The notes under the pieces: model-generated
Databases searched by the model: none
Told to the model about the DNA's origin: nothing
The model's input: only the letters and a program-made list of their open reading frames with translations
Made by a program: the position numbers and the translations under genes
NCBI GenBank assembly: GCA_015063845.1
Contig: SVTJ01000009.1
Location: forward strand, 1 to 64,000
DNA length: 64,000 nucleotides
Source of the DNA: Oscillospiraceae bacterium
Lineage (GTDB): Bacteria > Bacillota > Clostridia > Oscillospirales > CAG-272
Reading direction: 5' to 3'
In this document: piece by piece, positions 24,061 through 31,921 of the stretch
How the letters are laid out: every line of letters starts with the position of its first letter
Position numbering within the stretch: the stretch's first letter is position 1

Positions 24061-25014
24061 TTACTTTTGTTTATAAATATGTTCTCTTCTCGCAAGCAGC
24101 GCGATGCCCGCCGCGTTATCGGCGGAAAACTGCGGCTCGGAAAAGTAAGCGTCAAAGCGCGCCGACAGTCTATCTCTCATAAGCTTATTGGACATAACGC
24201 CACCTGCGAATATCACAGGTCTTTCCCCGTATTTTTCCAAAACGTCCGCGCACATTTTCTCAAGCGTTCTTCCGATAAAGTCAAACACAAACGCGGCTAC
24301 CGCCTGCTTGTCAGCGCCGTTTTGATAAAGCTTCTTAGCGATATTTTCAACACCCGAAAGACTGCAAACGCCGTCTCTCACGCAAACTCCGTGAGAATGT
24401 ATCTTTCCGTTATACTCCGCCGCGAGAGCCTCAAGCTGCGCTCCGCAAGGAAATCTCAAGCCGAGAAAGACACCTATCCTATCTATCGCCTGACCTGCGT
24501 TTATGTCGTCGGTCTGTCCGACAAGCTCCACCGAAAATCCGCTTCCCGAGGGTCTTACAAGCAATGCCTCGGTCGTGCCGCCCGATACGTGAAAAGCAAT
24601 AAAGCCGTCGCTTTCCAAAAGTCCGAGCTTATCCGCGGAATAAAGAGCCGCCATTACGTGTCCGTTCTGATGCGAAAGCTCATATACGGGCACTCCCGCA
24701 ACCGCGGCAAATGAATATGCCGCGCTCTTTCCCGAGAGAAAGCAAGGCATATAAGAGCCCTCCGCGTCTCTCGGTCTGGTTGACACTCCGACCGCCACAG
24801 GCGTATATCCCTTGATAGCGTTTCCCAGCTGCTCCGCAACGCTCGGAAGATTTCTCACGTGCTCAAACACAGCCTCGGACTGTCTCAGTCCCCTTTCCCC
24901 TTCTTTAACGGGCAAGGGTATCTTTATATTCGCAATCACCCTACCTTCCGCATCGCACACAGCGGCAGAGGTGGTATAATTGCTGGTATCAAAGCCGACG
25001 AAGCACTCCTTCAT
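24061..25014 (-). CDS. TsaD-like (Kae1/M22 family) paralogue
   Basis: 317 aa. ASKHA fold with GFDTSNYTTSAAV at the N terminus, the metal-binding pair as HQNGH (~residue 109), HVSGGTTE (~145) and VIFAGGVMSN (~269). Canonical TsaD, which makes t6A37 in tRNA, is about 340 aa with HMEGH and a different N terminus. The MKECFVGFDTSNYTTS type matches a second homologue that many Clostridia carry, annotated as peptidase M22 or O-sialoglycoprotein endopeptidase. Its role is unknown. ATGA overlap with nusB shows it is second in the operon. Confidence 0.8.
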   Translation of the reverse strand: MKECFVGFDTSNYTTSAAVCDAEGRVIANIKIPLPVKEGERGLRQSEAVFEHVRNLPSVAEQLGNAIKGYTPVAVGVSTRPRDAEGSYMPCFLSGKSAAYSFAAVAGVPVYELSHQNGHVMAALYSADKLGLLESDGFIAFHVSGGTTEALLVRPSGSGFSVELVGQTDDINAGQAIDRIGVFLGLRFPCGAQLEALAAEYNGKIHSHGVCVRDGVCSLSGVENIAKKLYQNGADKQAVAAFVFDFIGRTLEKMCADVLEKYGERPVIFAGGVMSNKLMRDRLSARFDAYFSEPQFSADNAAGIALLARREHIYKQK

Positions 25015-25430
25015 CAGTTCTTCTCAGCCTCAAGCTCGTTCTTTACGGAATTGAGTATACCGTTTACAAAGGGACGTGCCTTTTCGTCGTCGAATTTCTT
25101 ACAAAGCTCGACTGCCTCGTTGATGGATACGCTGTAAGGTATCTCCTCAAAGAGCATCTCATATACGCAAAGGCGCAAAATAGAGCGCGAGAGCTTAGCC
25201 ATACGCTCGGTCTTCCAGCCCTTTGCGTGCTTACCGATAAGCGCGTCTATTTTTTCTACGTTATCGCAAACACCGAAAAAAGCGCGACTTATGTATTCGT
25301 CATTCGGTATGTCTCTATCCTCGAGGGCAAGCGCAAACACGGAGTTTGCATCCTCGTCCGTACGAAACTCGGATTCAAAAAGCAGAGCTATTACCTGCTC
25401 TCTTGCCTCTTTTCTTGTGATCTTAGCCAT
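25014..25430 (-). CDS. nusB: Transcription antitermination factor NusB
   Basis: 138 aa from ATG 25430, with AAAGGA upstream; the track start at 25451 lacks an RBS. All-helical NusB fold: REQVIALLFESEFR at the start, LSRSILRLCVYEMLFEEIPYSVSINEAVELCKKF as the family signature and VNGILNSV at the end. Part of the antitermination complex for rRNA transcription. First gene of an 11-gene operon reaching to ybaK at 16886. Confidence 0.95.
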   Translation of the reverse strand: MAKITRKEAREQVIALLFESEFRTDEDANSVFALALEDRDIPNDEYISRAFFGVCDNVEKIDALIGKHAKGWKTERMAKLSRSILRLCVYEMLFEEIPYSVSINEAVELCKKFDDEKARPFVNGILNSVKNELEAEKN

Positions 25431-25491
25431 ATTTTTTTGTATTCCTTTCAATGCCGTCTTTTATGCAAGCGCATAATTACCCATATTAAAT

Positions 25492-25520
25492 ATTATATAT
25501 CTATTTGTAATAAAAGTCAA
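25492..25520 (-). promoter_or_regulatory. Promoter of the nusB-to-ybaK operon
   Basis: Minus strand TTGACT (25515-25520), 17 bp, TATAAT (25492-25497). No further promoter of this quality is seen inside the operon. Confidence 0.8.
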
Positions 25521-25585
25521 GGGATTATGAATATTTTTGAATTTTTATTCACTGTTTTATTCAATAAATACCCCCTTCAAGGCAC

Positions 25586-25618
25586 AAAAAGGGCCTCCCC
25601 GAAAGGAAGCCCTTAAAA
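25586..25618 (-). terminator. Terminator of the CDP-sugar/glycosyltransferase operon
   Basis: AAGGGCTTCC / GGGGAGGCCCTT stem followed on the minus strand by TTTTTG, 8 nt after the glycosyltransferase stop. Confidence 0.85.
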
Positions 25619-25625
25619 ATATTAT

Positions 25626-26579
25626 TTACTTATCAAAGTTTATTCTCTCTTCCTCGATAACAAGAGGTCTGTTCATTATTCTTGCGTTCATACCTATTAT
25701 GTACTCACCGAGAAGTCCGACAAAGAACAGAATAAGTCCGCCAACGAAGAAGGTAGAAAGCACAGCCGCGCCAATGCCTATCGTAAAAGGCTCGTATGCG
25801 ACCGCGGAGCGGATTATCTTGACTATAAGCGAGATAACTGCCGCAAGCGCGCTCGTACCGCACATAAACATACCGAGGAAAGACGCAAAACGCGCACCTA
25901 TCTTGGTATAAGAGGTGAAAGAAAGCATAGCGGCATCGTAAAGACTGAAGAAATTATTACTTGTCTTTCCCGCTCTTCTCTGCGCCTGCTCATACTCAAG
26001 CTTGACTACCTTAGGTCCGAGCTCCGCAACTATTCCGCGGATAAACGGCGTGGGGTCTCCGAGGTTTCTGAGCACGTCGATAAAGCTCTTATCATAAAGT
26101 CCAAAGCCCGTAAAGTGCTCTATCTGCTCGACCTTTGAAAGCTTTTTGATTGCCTTATAATATACGCTGCGCAGGAAATACATTACCTTGCTTTCCTTGC
26201 TCGAGGTCTTTATTCCGCAAACTATCTTTGCTCCCTTTTCCCACTCCGCGATAAACTTAGGTATCATATCAACGGGATCCTGGAAGTCACAGCAAACGCT
26301 TATGGTGCAGTCCCCCGTGGTCTGGCAAAGTCCGTGGTAGGGGGAGTTGAACTGACCGAAGTTCTTGGAGTTGAATATTGCCTTTATCTTGCTGTTCTTC
26401 GCGCAGATCTCGCGAAGCTTCTCTCTTGTCGTATCAAGCGAGCAGTTGTCTATAAACAGTATCTCGTAATCGTACTGCGGAAGCTTTTCAAGCTCAGCGA
26501 CAAGTGCCTCGCTCATCGGAACGACGTTTTCCTCCTCGTTATAACAAGGAACCATTATACTTATCTTTTTCATAGCCAT
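25626..26579 (-). CDS. Glycosyltransferase family 2, polyprenyl-phosphate type (GtrB/DPM-like)
   Basis: 317 aa. N-terminal GT-A domain: MVPCYNEEENVVPM (~9), LFIDNCSLD (~45), FNSKNFGQFNSPYHG (~71) and the metal motif region CCDFQDP (~96). Two C-terminal membrane helices (~232-255 and ~265-290) fit enzymes that load a sugar onto undecaprenyl phosphate. ATG follows AAAGGAAATGA and overlaps the previous gene. Last of four genes making and using a CDP-linked deoxysugar; the polyprenyl-phosphate acceptor is inferred from architecture. Confidence 0.9.
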   Translation of the reverse strand: MAMKKISIMVPCYNEEENVVPMSEALVAELEKLPQYDYEILFIDNCSLDTTREKLREICAKNSKIKAIFNSKNFGQFNSPYHGLCQTTGDCTISVCCDFQDPVDMIPKFIAEWEKGAKIVCGIKTSSKESKVMYFLRSVYYKAIKKLSKVEQIEHFTGFGLYDKSFIDVLRNLGDPTPFIRGIVAELGPKVVKLEYEQAQRRAGKTSNNFFSLYDAAMLSFTSYTKIGARFASFLGMFMCGTSALAAVISLIVKIIRSAVAYEPFTIGIGAAVLSTFFVGGLILFFVGLLGEYIIGMNARIMNRPLVIEEERINFDK

Positions 26580-27494
26580 TCATTTCCTTTCGTTCTTATA
26601 CCATTCTATGACCGTGTCAATAGCGTCCTCAAATTTTGCCACAGGCTCAAAGCCCGTATCGCAAACGAGCTCGCTCGTGTCCGCACACAGATACATGACC
26701 TGACCCTCTGCATAAGGGATATCACCAAGACCAAGCTTTGCCTCGGGGTCTATCTTATCCCTCATTATCTCAATATATTCACGCAAGAGCCTTGTTTTTC
26801 CGCTTCCAAGACAATATACTCCGCCGTCCTTGCCCTTATTCGCAAGCTCGACCATTGCCTTTGCGGCATCCCCGCTATACATATAGTCCCATACCTGCTC
26901 TCCTGCGGTAAACGAGGTCTTTTCTCCGTCAAGCAGCTTGCGTATGGTTGAGGTTATGAGTGAATTCTCTCCGTCATAAGGGCCGTACACACTGAGTATT
27001 CTTATCCATATATGACGGATGCCGTTATCCTTGCACATAACACGGCTCATCTGACCCGCGCAAAGTTTTGCCATTCCGTAACCGTTTTCGGGAAATGCGG
27101 GGGTCTTTGAACTTAGCTTTCCGCTCACTCTTCCGTATTCAGCCTGAGAGCCCGCCCCCATAAAGACCGAGCAACCAAGCCTTTTTGCAAGCGCGACCGC
27201 ATCCATAGTGTGCTTGATATTTCTCGTTTGAAGCTGCATATCGTTTCTTGCCGCTCCCGTCGTTCCCTCCCAAGCAAGGTGGAAAAACATATCGTACTTC
27301 TCGTCTCCGAGGTCAAGCTCGCACATCTTATCAAGCGGACAGTCTATCTTTTTCACCAATTTGTGGTCAGGTATGCGTCCGCTTCTCGCCGATGCCGCGC
27401 GCGTAAATACAAGCACCTCGATGTCTCTGCTTATAAGCTCCTTTATCAGCGCCATTCCGACTGCGCCCGTAGCTCCTGTAATTACTGCTCTCAT
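26580..27494 (-). CDS. NAD-dependent epimerase/dehydratase (SDR)
   Basis: 304 aa extended SDR. Rossmann motif ITGATGAVGMALIKEL (~5-20), and the active-site pair is in ENGYGMAKL (Tyr and Lys about residues 142-146). The C-terminal region shows WDYMYSGDAAKA, as in sugar epimerases. In CDP-deoxysugar pathways such an SDR reduces or epimerises the 4-keto-6-deoxy product of RfbG. Reductases like RfbJ (abequose) or a CDP-4-keto-6-deoxyglucose reductase are possible, and the exact sugar cannot be told. It is separated from rfbG by 73 nt but shares the operon direction. Confidence 0.85.
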   Translation of the reverse strand: MRAVITGATGAVGMALIKELISRDIEVLVFTRAASARSGRIPDHKLVKKIDCPLDKMCELDLGDEKYDMFFHLAWEGTTGAARNDMQLQTRNIKHTMDAVALAKRLGCSVFMGAGSQAEYGRVSGKLSSKTPAFPENGYGMAKLCAGQMSRVMCKDNGIRHIWIRILSVYGPYDGENSLITSTIRKLLDGEKTSFTAGEQVWDYMYSGDAAKAMVELANKGKDGGVYCLGSGKTRLLREYIEIMRDKIDPEAKLGLGDIPYAEGQVMYLCADTSELVCDTGFEPVAKFEDAIDTVIEWYKNERK

Positions 27495-27567
27495 TAGCGT
27501 ATTCCTTTCAAAAAAGTCCTTAACACGCAGAAACAGCGACGAATATTCGACGCTGGTTCTGCAAAAA

Positions 27568-28638
27568 TTATTTGTTTATCCAGGAGCTTGCCGCGCAAAA
27601 CTCCTCTATCTGCTTATCCATACAGTCCGCAACGCTCTTGCCGTCACGCATGGTCTTTGACCATTCAACGGTCGCGCCGATCGCACCGTCAAGATTCCAT
27701 ACGGGCTTCCAGCCGAACACTGTCTTCAGCTTGGAGCAATCGAGCTTGAGGAAGTTTGCCTCGTGAGGACCGCCGTCATAGCGGTTTATCCACTTCATTC
27801 CCTCTCCCCACTTGTTGCAGAACAGATCAACGAGCGCTCCCGTCTGGAAACAGTCGCAATCGTCGGGACCTACGTTGTAGTATCCCGCATACTTTCCGTC
27901 CTCATACTGCATCTGCGCGATCATAAGATATGCGCAAACGGGCTCGAGAACGTGCTGATAAGGACGCGTGGAATGAGGATTTCTCACCACGATATCTCTC
28001 TTATCGAAAGCCGCTCTTACGCAGTCGGGGATAATTCTGTCATTCGCAAAATCTCCTCCGCCGATAACGTTACCCGCACGAGCTGTGGATATAGCTATCT
28101 TTCCGTCCGCAAAGAACGAATCCTTATAGCTGTGAGTTACAAGCTCAGAGCAGGACTTGGAATTAGAGTACGGATCAAAGCCGTCAAGCGGCTCGTTCTC
28201 TCTGTAGCCCCACTCCCACTCGTTGTTCTTATATACCTTATCGGTCGTAACATTAAGGAACGACTTTACGCAATCCGTAAGTCTTACGCACTCAAGTATA
28301 TTGACCGTACCCATAACGTTAGTCTCATAGGTATATCTCGGAAGCTTATAGCTGTCTCTGACTATGGGCTGTGCCGCAAGATGAAGAACTATCTCGGGCT
28401 GCGCCTCGTCAAAGCAAGCCTTAAGAGCATCAAAATCTCTGATATCTCCGATAACGGAGTTCATACCCTCTGCGATGTCCGCCATATCAAACAGTGCGGG
28501 CTCGGTGGGGGGGGTGAGCGAATAGCCCGTGACTATCGCGCCCGCATTCTTGAGCACCTTGCACATCCACGAGCCCTTAAAGCCCGTATGACCTGTGACA
28601 AGCACTCTTTTTCCTTTATAAAAGCTAAGATCCAACAT
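27568..28638 (-). CDS. rfbG: CDP-glucose 4,6-dehydratase
   Basis: 356 aa from ATG 28638 (ATGA overlap with rfbF). Extended SDR with VLVTGHTGFKGSWMCKVL (~11-28) and NVTTDKVYKNNEWEWGYREN-type text (~125), both diagnostic of RfbG rather than dTDP enzymes, plus active-site Tyr in DPYSNSKSCSELV. Converts CDP-glucose to CDP-4-keto-6-deoxyglucose. The pairing with rfbF makes the assignment firm. Confidence 0.94.
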   Translation of the reverse strand: MLDLSFYKGKRVLVTGHTGFKGSWMCKVLKNAGAIVTGYSLTPPTEPALFDMADIAEGMNSVIGDIRDFDALKACFDEAQPEIVLHLAAQPIVRDSYKLPRYTYETNVMGTVNILECVRLTDCVKSFLNVTTDKVYKNNEWEWGYRENEPLDGFDPYSNSKSCSELVTHSYKDSFFADGKIAISTARAGNVIGGGDFANDRIIPDCVRAAFDKRDIVVRNPHSTRPYQHVLEPVCAYLMIAQMQYEDGKYAGYYNVGPDDCDCFQTGALVDLFCNKWGEGMKWINRYDGGPHEANFLKLDCSKLKTVFGWKPVWNLDGAIGATVEWSKTMRDGKSVADCMDKQIEEFCAASSWINK

Positions 28639-29420
28639 CAGTCTTCCCACTTCTTCCAGGGAGCTTCACCGCTCAACCAGATTTTTTCAAGATCGTCTCT
28701 GTCCTTCTGCATATCCATGCACTGCCAGAAGCCGTCATGTCTGAACGCCATAAGCTCGCCGTCCTTTGCAAGGTTCTCAAGAGGAGCCTTCTCAAATACG
28801 GTGCTGTCGCCATCTATATAATCAATGACCTTGGGGTCAAGTACCATAAATCCGCCGTTGATCGGGTTACCGTCCGAATCTCTCTTCTCTCTGAAAGAGG
28901 ATATCTGGCTGTCCTTACCCATCTTGATAACGCCGAAACGCTGACCTGCGTTAACGACCGTCATAGTAGCGAGCTTTCCGTGTGACTTGTGGAACTCAAC
29001 AAGCTCCGCAATGTTAACATCCGAAACACCGTCACCGTACGTGAGCAGGAAGGGCTCGTTATCAAGATACTTCTTTACTCTCTTGATACGTCCGCCTGTC
29101 ATTGTGTGAAGACCCGTATCAGCTACCGTTACCTTCCACTGCTCGGTGTGTGTTTTATGTACCTTCATCTTATCTGCACCCGTTGTAAAATCAAAGGTGA
29201 CGTCAGATGTACGGATAAAGTAGTCGTTAAAGAAGTCTTTTATAACGTTCTGCTTATAGCCACAGCAGATAACGAACTCATTAAATCCGTAAGACGAATA
29301 GTATTTCATTATGTGCCAAAGTATAGGCATTCCGCCGATTTCGATCATAGGCTTAGGCTTAAGATGGGATTCCTCGGAAATACGTGTTCCAAATCCACCT
29401 GCAAGTATTACAACCTTCAT
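28638..29420 (-). CDS. rfbF: Glucose-1-phosphate cytidylyltransferase
   Basis: 260 aa. Nucleotidyltransferase with N-terminal VVILAGGFGTRISEESHLKPKPM (LAGG.GTR motif and substrate lysine) and FVICCGYKQNVIKDFF. Makes CDP-glucose from glucose-1-phosphate and CTP. Length and the FFNDYF...VTFDF region match RfbF. First gene of the operon, with a very strong promoter upstream and an AAAGG RBS. Confidence 0.96.
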   Translation of the reverse strand: MKVVILAGGFGTRISEESHLKPKPMIEIGGMPILWHIMKYYSSYGFNEFVICCGYKQNVIKDFFNDYFIRTSDVTFDFTTGADKMKVHKTHTEQWKVTVADTGLHTMTGGRIKRVKKYLDNEPFLLTYGDGVSDVNIAELVEFHKSHGKLATMTVVNAGQRFGVIKMGKDSQISSFREKRDSDGNPINGGFMVLDPKVIDYIDGDSTVFEKAPLENLAKDGELMAFRHDGFWQCMDMQKDRDDLEKIWLSGEAPWKKWED

Positions 29421-29480
29421 GTCTAAATACCTTTCTTGTATTCAACTTTTTTATTTTCCGCAGTATTCTGCAGCTGATTT

Positions 29481-29509
29481 ATTATACCATATAACCATTC
29501 TTTTGTCAA
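29481..29509 (-). promoter_or_regulatory. Promoter of the rfbFG operon
   Basis: Minus strand TTGACA (29504-29509), 17 bp, TATAAT (29481-29486): exact consensus at both boxes. Confidence 0.88.
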
Positions 29510-29556
29510 CACATTGACAAATAATTTGTCGAATTGGCTAAAATGACAACTGCCGT

Positions 29557-30174
29557 TTATTTTGGCGCGCTTGTGAGCGAGTTTTGCTTGGCTGCGGCTC
29601 TGTGACGACGCAATATTTTTTCAAAAGTTTTTGGAGTAACCATTCGTTTTCCAAAAATTTTCTGCCCCTCAACGATAGGCTCTCGTTGATCTGGGCGGTC
29701 TACGTACACACGGTCGTTCTCGGGATAATACAGCAAAATAAATTCAAGTTCTTTTGTCTTTTTTACCCTGAAATTACATCTTGTAACGGGCACCGACCTC
29801 GGCTTACCCGTCACCACGTATTTTTCTTCGGCAGACAGCCCCCCCGGCACGACGTAGCTCTCGCAGACAGTTCCGTCCTTGTTGATAACCAGAGTGCGGT
29901 CGGGCTTTTTGGCCGACCAAAGCTTTATGACGTATGCCCGTTCGCTGTTCTCAATGAGTATATCGTATTTGTCGGCAAAATTCGTTGAAAAGCACACCCA
30001 TTTATGGAGAGGGCGGACACGGTATCCGCACAGCTCGGCAGTCTTATATAAATGTCGCAGCATCTTATAGCGTTTGAACGCGGTCACGGCGTACGGAAAC
30101 AGCAATATCGCCGCGACAAAAACGGGTGACAAAAAGAATAACGCTATCACCACGGGAATAATTACGATTATCAT
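29557..30174 (-). CDS. Hypothetical membrane-anchored protein
   Basis: 205 aa from ATG 30174 (AAAGGAGCAGAA upstream). Two adjacent N-terminal hydrophobic segments (~3-20 and 22-40) are followed by a basic, beta-rich cytoplasmic or external domain with no motif I recognise. Notable phrases are YDILIENSERAYVIKLWSAK and VTPKTFEKILRRHR at the end. It stands alone between the sugar operon and the XRE gene. Restriction-endonuclease-like or PH-like folds cannot be judged by eye. Confidence 0.6.
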   Translation of the reverse strand: MIIVIIPVVIALFFLSPVFVAAILLFPYAVTAFKRYKMLRHLYKTAELCGYRVRPLHKWVCFSTNFADKYDILIENSERAYVIKLWSAKKPDRTLVINKDGTVCESYVVPGGLSAEEKYVVTGKPRSVPVTRCNFRVKKTKELEFILLYYPENDRVYVDRPDQREPIVEGQKIFGKRMVTPKTFEKILRRHRAAAKQNSLTSAPK

Positions 30175-30309
30175 TTCTGCTCCTTTCAAAGATGTCCTTT
30201 ATATATTCTACCACAAATACGCCCGATTGTAAATGACTAAGTGTTGATTTTTCTACCCTTTTAAAAAATCAAATGTTTTGATACGTGCTTTTTCGGCAAG
30301 CAAAAAAAC

Positions 30310-30347
30310 AAATGGGGAGCTTTTCCATAAGAAAGCTCCCCATTTTT
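30310..30347. terminator. Terminator of the XRE-type gene
   Basis: AAATGGGGAGCTTT / AAAGCTCCCCATTT stem with T-runs on both sides, just after the stop at 30355. Confidence 0.88.
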
Positions 30348-30354
30348 GTATTCG

Positions 30355-30966
30355 TCAGTCCTTGCTTATGACCTTTTTCTGCCAAGATTTCTTTTGGCAT
30401 TCGGGACATTTCATATATCTGGTTCTTCCCATATGCATCGCAAAGAACACGCTCTTAAACTTCGGCACGTACTTATGACCGCATATACGGCACTCGTAAT
30501 ATCCCGCTGTCTGCTCTATCCTTATCAAAAAAGGAATTGCCACCAAAATGGGGATCATACCTATCAAAATAAGCACTATCCTCAACCAATCCGCGATCTG
30601 CGCGTATGCGGCAATAACACACGCCGAAAGCATAATTCCTACGAACACTACGCCCATCAATATCTCTATTCGTAAAAGTCTCTTGTCTGCCTCTTGCTTT
30701 TGCTTTACTGTTTCAAGCAGATTCTTTTCCAATTCCTTGTTGTAATTTTCCATCAAAACTACCTTCCCACATAATAGATCGTTTACTGTTATTCCAAGAA
30801 TATCACAAAGCTCAAGCATTATAGAAGAATCGGGCATTGCCTTTCCCGTCTCCCATTTTGACACGGCTCTGTCGGTGATATTCAGCTTTTCCGCCAACTG
30901 CATCTGTGTAAGTCCCACGCTCTTTCTGCGCTCTGCAATAAAGCGTCCTATTTTTATCTGGTCCAT
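30355..30966 (-). CDS. XRE-family HTH protein with two membrane helices and a zinc ribbon
   Basis: 203 aa. Domains in order: Cro/CI HTH (~5-60, GLTQMQLAEKLNITDRAVSKWETGKAMPD), a helical linker (~70-95), two membrane helices (~98-117 and ~123-145), then a short zinc ribbon with CRICGHKY (~158) and CPECQKKS (~188). It is thus a membrane-bound DNA-binding protein. Similar HTH-TM proteins occur in Clostridia, but the ligand or target is unknown. GAGGTCGC-type RBS precedes ATG. Direct repeats ACCGTTGGTTGA and ACCATCGGTTGA lie 60-100 bp upstream and could be operators. Confidence 0.8.
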   Translation of the reverse strand: MDQIKIGRFIAERRKSVGLTQMQLAEKLNITDRAVSKWETGKAMPDSSIMLELCDILGITVNDLLCGKVVLMENYNKELEKNLLETVKQKQEADKRLLRIEILMGVVFVGIMLSACVIAAYAQIADWLRIVLILIGMIPILVAIPFLIRIEQTAGYYECRICGHKYVPKFKSVFFAMHMGRTRYMKCPECQKKSWQKKVISKD

Positions 30967-31022
30967 CTTTGCGACCTCCTCTCACGTAAAAGTATATCTC
31001 TCCGCCTCAAAAAAGTCTACAT

Positions 31023-31067
31023 ACCGTTGGTTGAGTGGGGATGTTTTGTTATCAAACCATCGGTTGA
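31023..31067. repeat. Pair of imperfect 12-bp direct repeats upstream of the XRE gene
   Basis: ACCGTTGGTTGA (31023-31034) and ACCATCGGTTGA (31056-31067), 33 bp apart, in the gap between the XRE gene and the DUF1349 remnant. Possible operator pair for the adjacent regulator; only the repeat itself is seen. Confidence 0.3.
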
Positions 31068-31077
31068 ACACTTAGCT

Positions 31078-31281
31078 TTAATCGGGCTGCTGACCGTCAT
31101 GAGCAAGCCATCTGCATTCGGTCAGCTCCATATTTGTAAAAGTTGCCTTGAACGACGAATCCTCGGGGCTGCAAGCGTAAATACCAAAGCTCACCTGTCC
31201 GTTTCCGTTTAACATATGACAGACACGCATTTGTTTGAATTTCACTCCGTCGTCCGAGCATTCTATGCAATAGTCGTCCTC
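31078..31281 (-). pseudogene. DUF1349 protein remnant (C-terminal 68 codons)
   Basis: The minus strand between 31281 and the TAA at 31078-31080 reads DDYCIECSDDGVKFKQM, then GQVSFGIYACSPEDSSFKAT and NMELTECRWLAHDGQQ. This is the C-terminal end of DUF1349 (concanavalin-like, enolase-regulation type) proteins, normally about 190-200 aa. The N-terminal two thirds are missing and there is no start or RBS. The remnant begins in frame directly behind the TGA of the acetyltransferase, so a deletion joined the two genes. The track ORF 31097..31285 is another frame of the same DNA and is not real. Confidence 0.75.
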
Positions 31282-31908
31282 TCAATATCCGCTATTTACT
31301 ATATTTTCCCACGCCTCGTCGTCTATATCCTCGTCGCGGAACAGCTTGCGCCTATCGTCCTCGGTTATCTTGCGGATAACTCTGCAAGGATTTCCCACGG
31401 CTACGCACCAATCCGGGATATCCTTCGTCACCACGCTGCCCGCGCCTATGACAGTATTGCTGCCTATATGCACACCGGGACAAATGACGGTATTTCCGCC
31501 TATCCACACGTTGTCTCCGATGCTTATCGCCTTGCCGTACTCATACGCCGAATTGCGCGTGGTCGGGTATATCGGATGTCCTGCCGTGTATATCGCCACG
31601 TTGGGAGCAAGCAGACAGTTGTCACCGATAGTGACCTTCGCAACGTCGATTATCGTGCAGTTGTAATTGGCAAAAAAGTTCTTGCCCACCTCTATATGCG
31701 TGCCGTAATCACAGTAAAAGGGCGGATTGATAAACGCCCCCTCGGAGCGTCCGAGAAGTTGCTTTACAACTACCGAGATACCGTTAAAATCACTTCTGTC
31801 CATAAAATTCAGCTTTTGAAGTATCCTGCGGCACTTTGCTTGCTCGTCCATTACCGCTTTATCCGAAATATAAGCAAGCTCCTTGTCTCTGCGTTCTATA
31901 TTATCCAT
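31282..31908 (-). CDS. Hexapeptide sugar O-acetyltransferase (maltose acetyltransferase type)
   Basis: 208 aa left-handed beta-helix acetyltransferase. N-terminal Mac domain (~1-55, KELAYISDKAVMDEQAKCR), then hexapeptide turns: IEVGKNFFANYNC, IGDNCLLAPNVAIYTAGHP with the catalytic His, IGDNVWIGGNTVICPGVHIG and IGAGSVVTKDIPDWCVAVGNP. Acetyl-CoA dependent acetylation of a sugar is likely; the substrate is unknown. It ends at the junction with the DUF1349 remnant, so the last few residues (NSGY) could have been altered by that deletion. It starts 13 nt after the next acetyltransferase gene. Confidence 0.9.
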   Translation of the reverse strand: MDNIERRDKELAYISDKAVMDEQAKCRRILQKLNFMDRSDFNGISVVVKQLLGRSEGAFINPPFYCDYGTHIEVGKNFFANYNCTIIDVAKVTIGDNCLLAPNVAIYTAGHPIYPTTRNSAYEYGKAISIGDNVWIGGNTVICPGVHIGSNTVIGAGSVVTKDIPDWCVAVGNPCRVIRKITEDDRRKLFRDEDIDDEAWENIVNSGY

Positions 31909-31921
31909 TATTTCACTCCGT

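Noticed and set aside
31097-31285. 62-aa ORF
   Set aside because: Another frame of the same strand encodes the recognisable DUF1349 end, so this frame is spurious.
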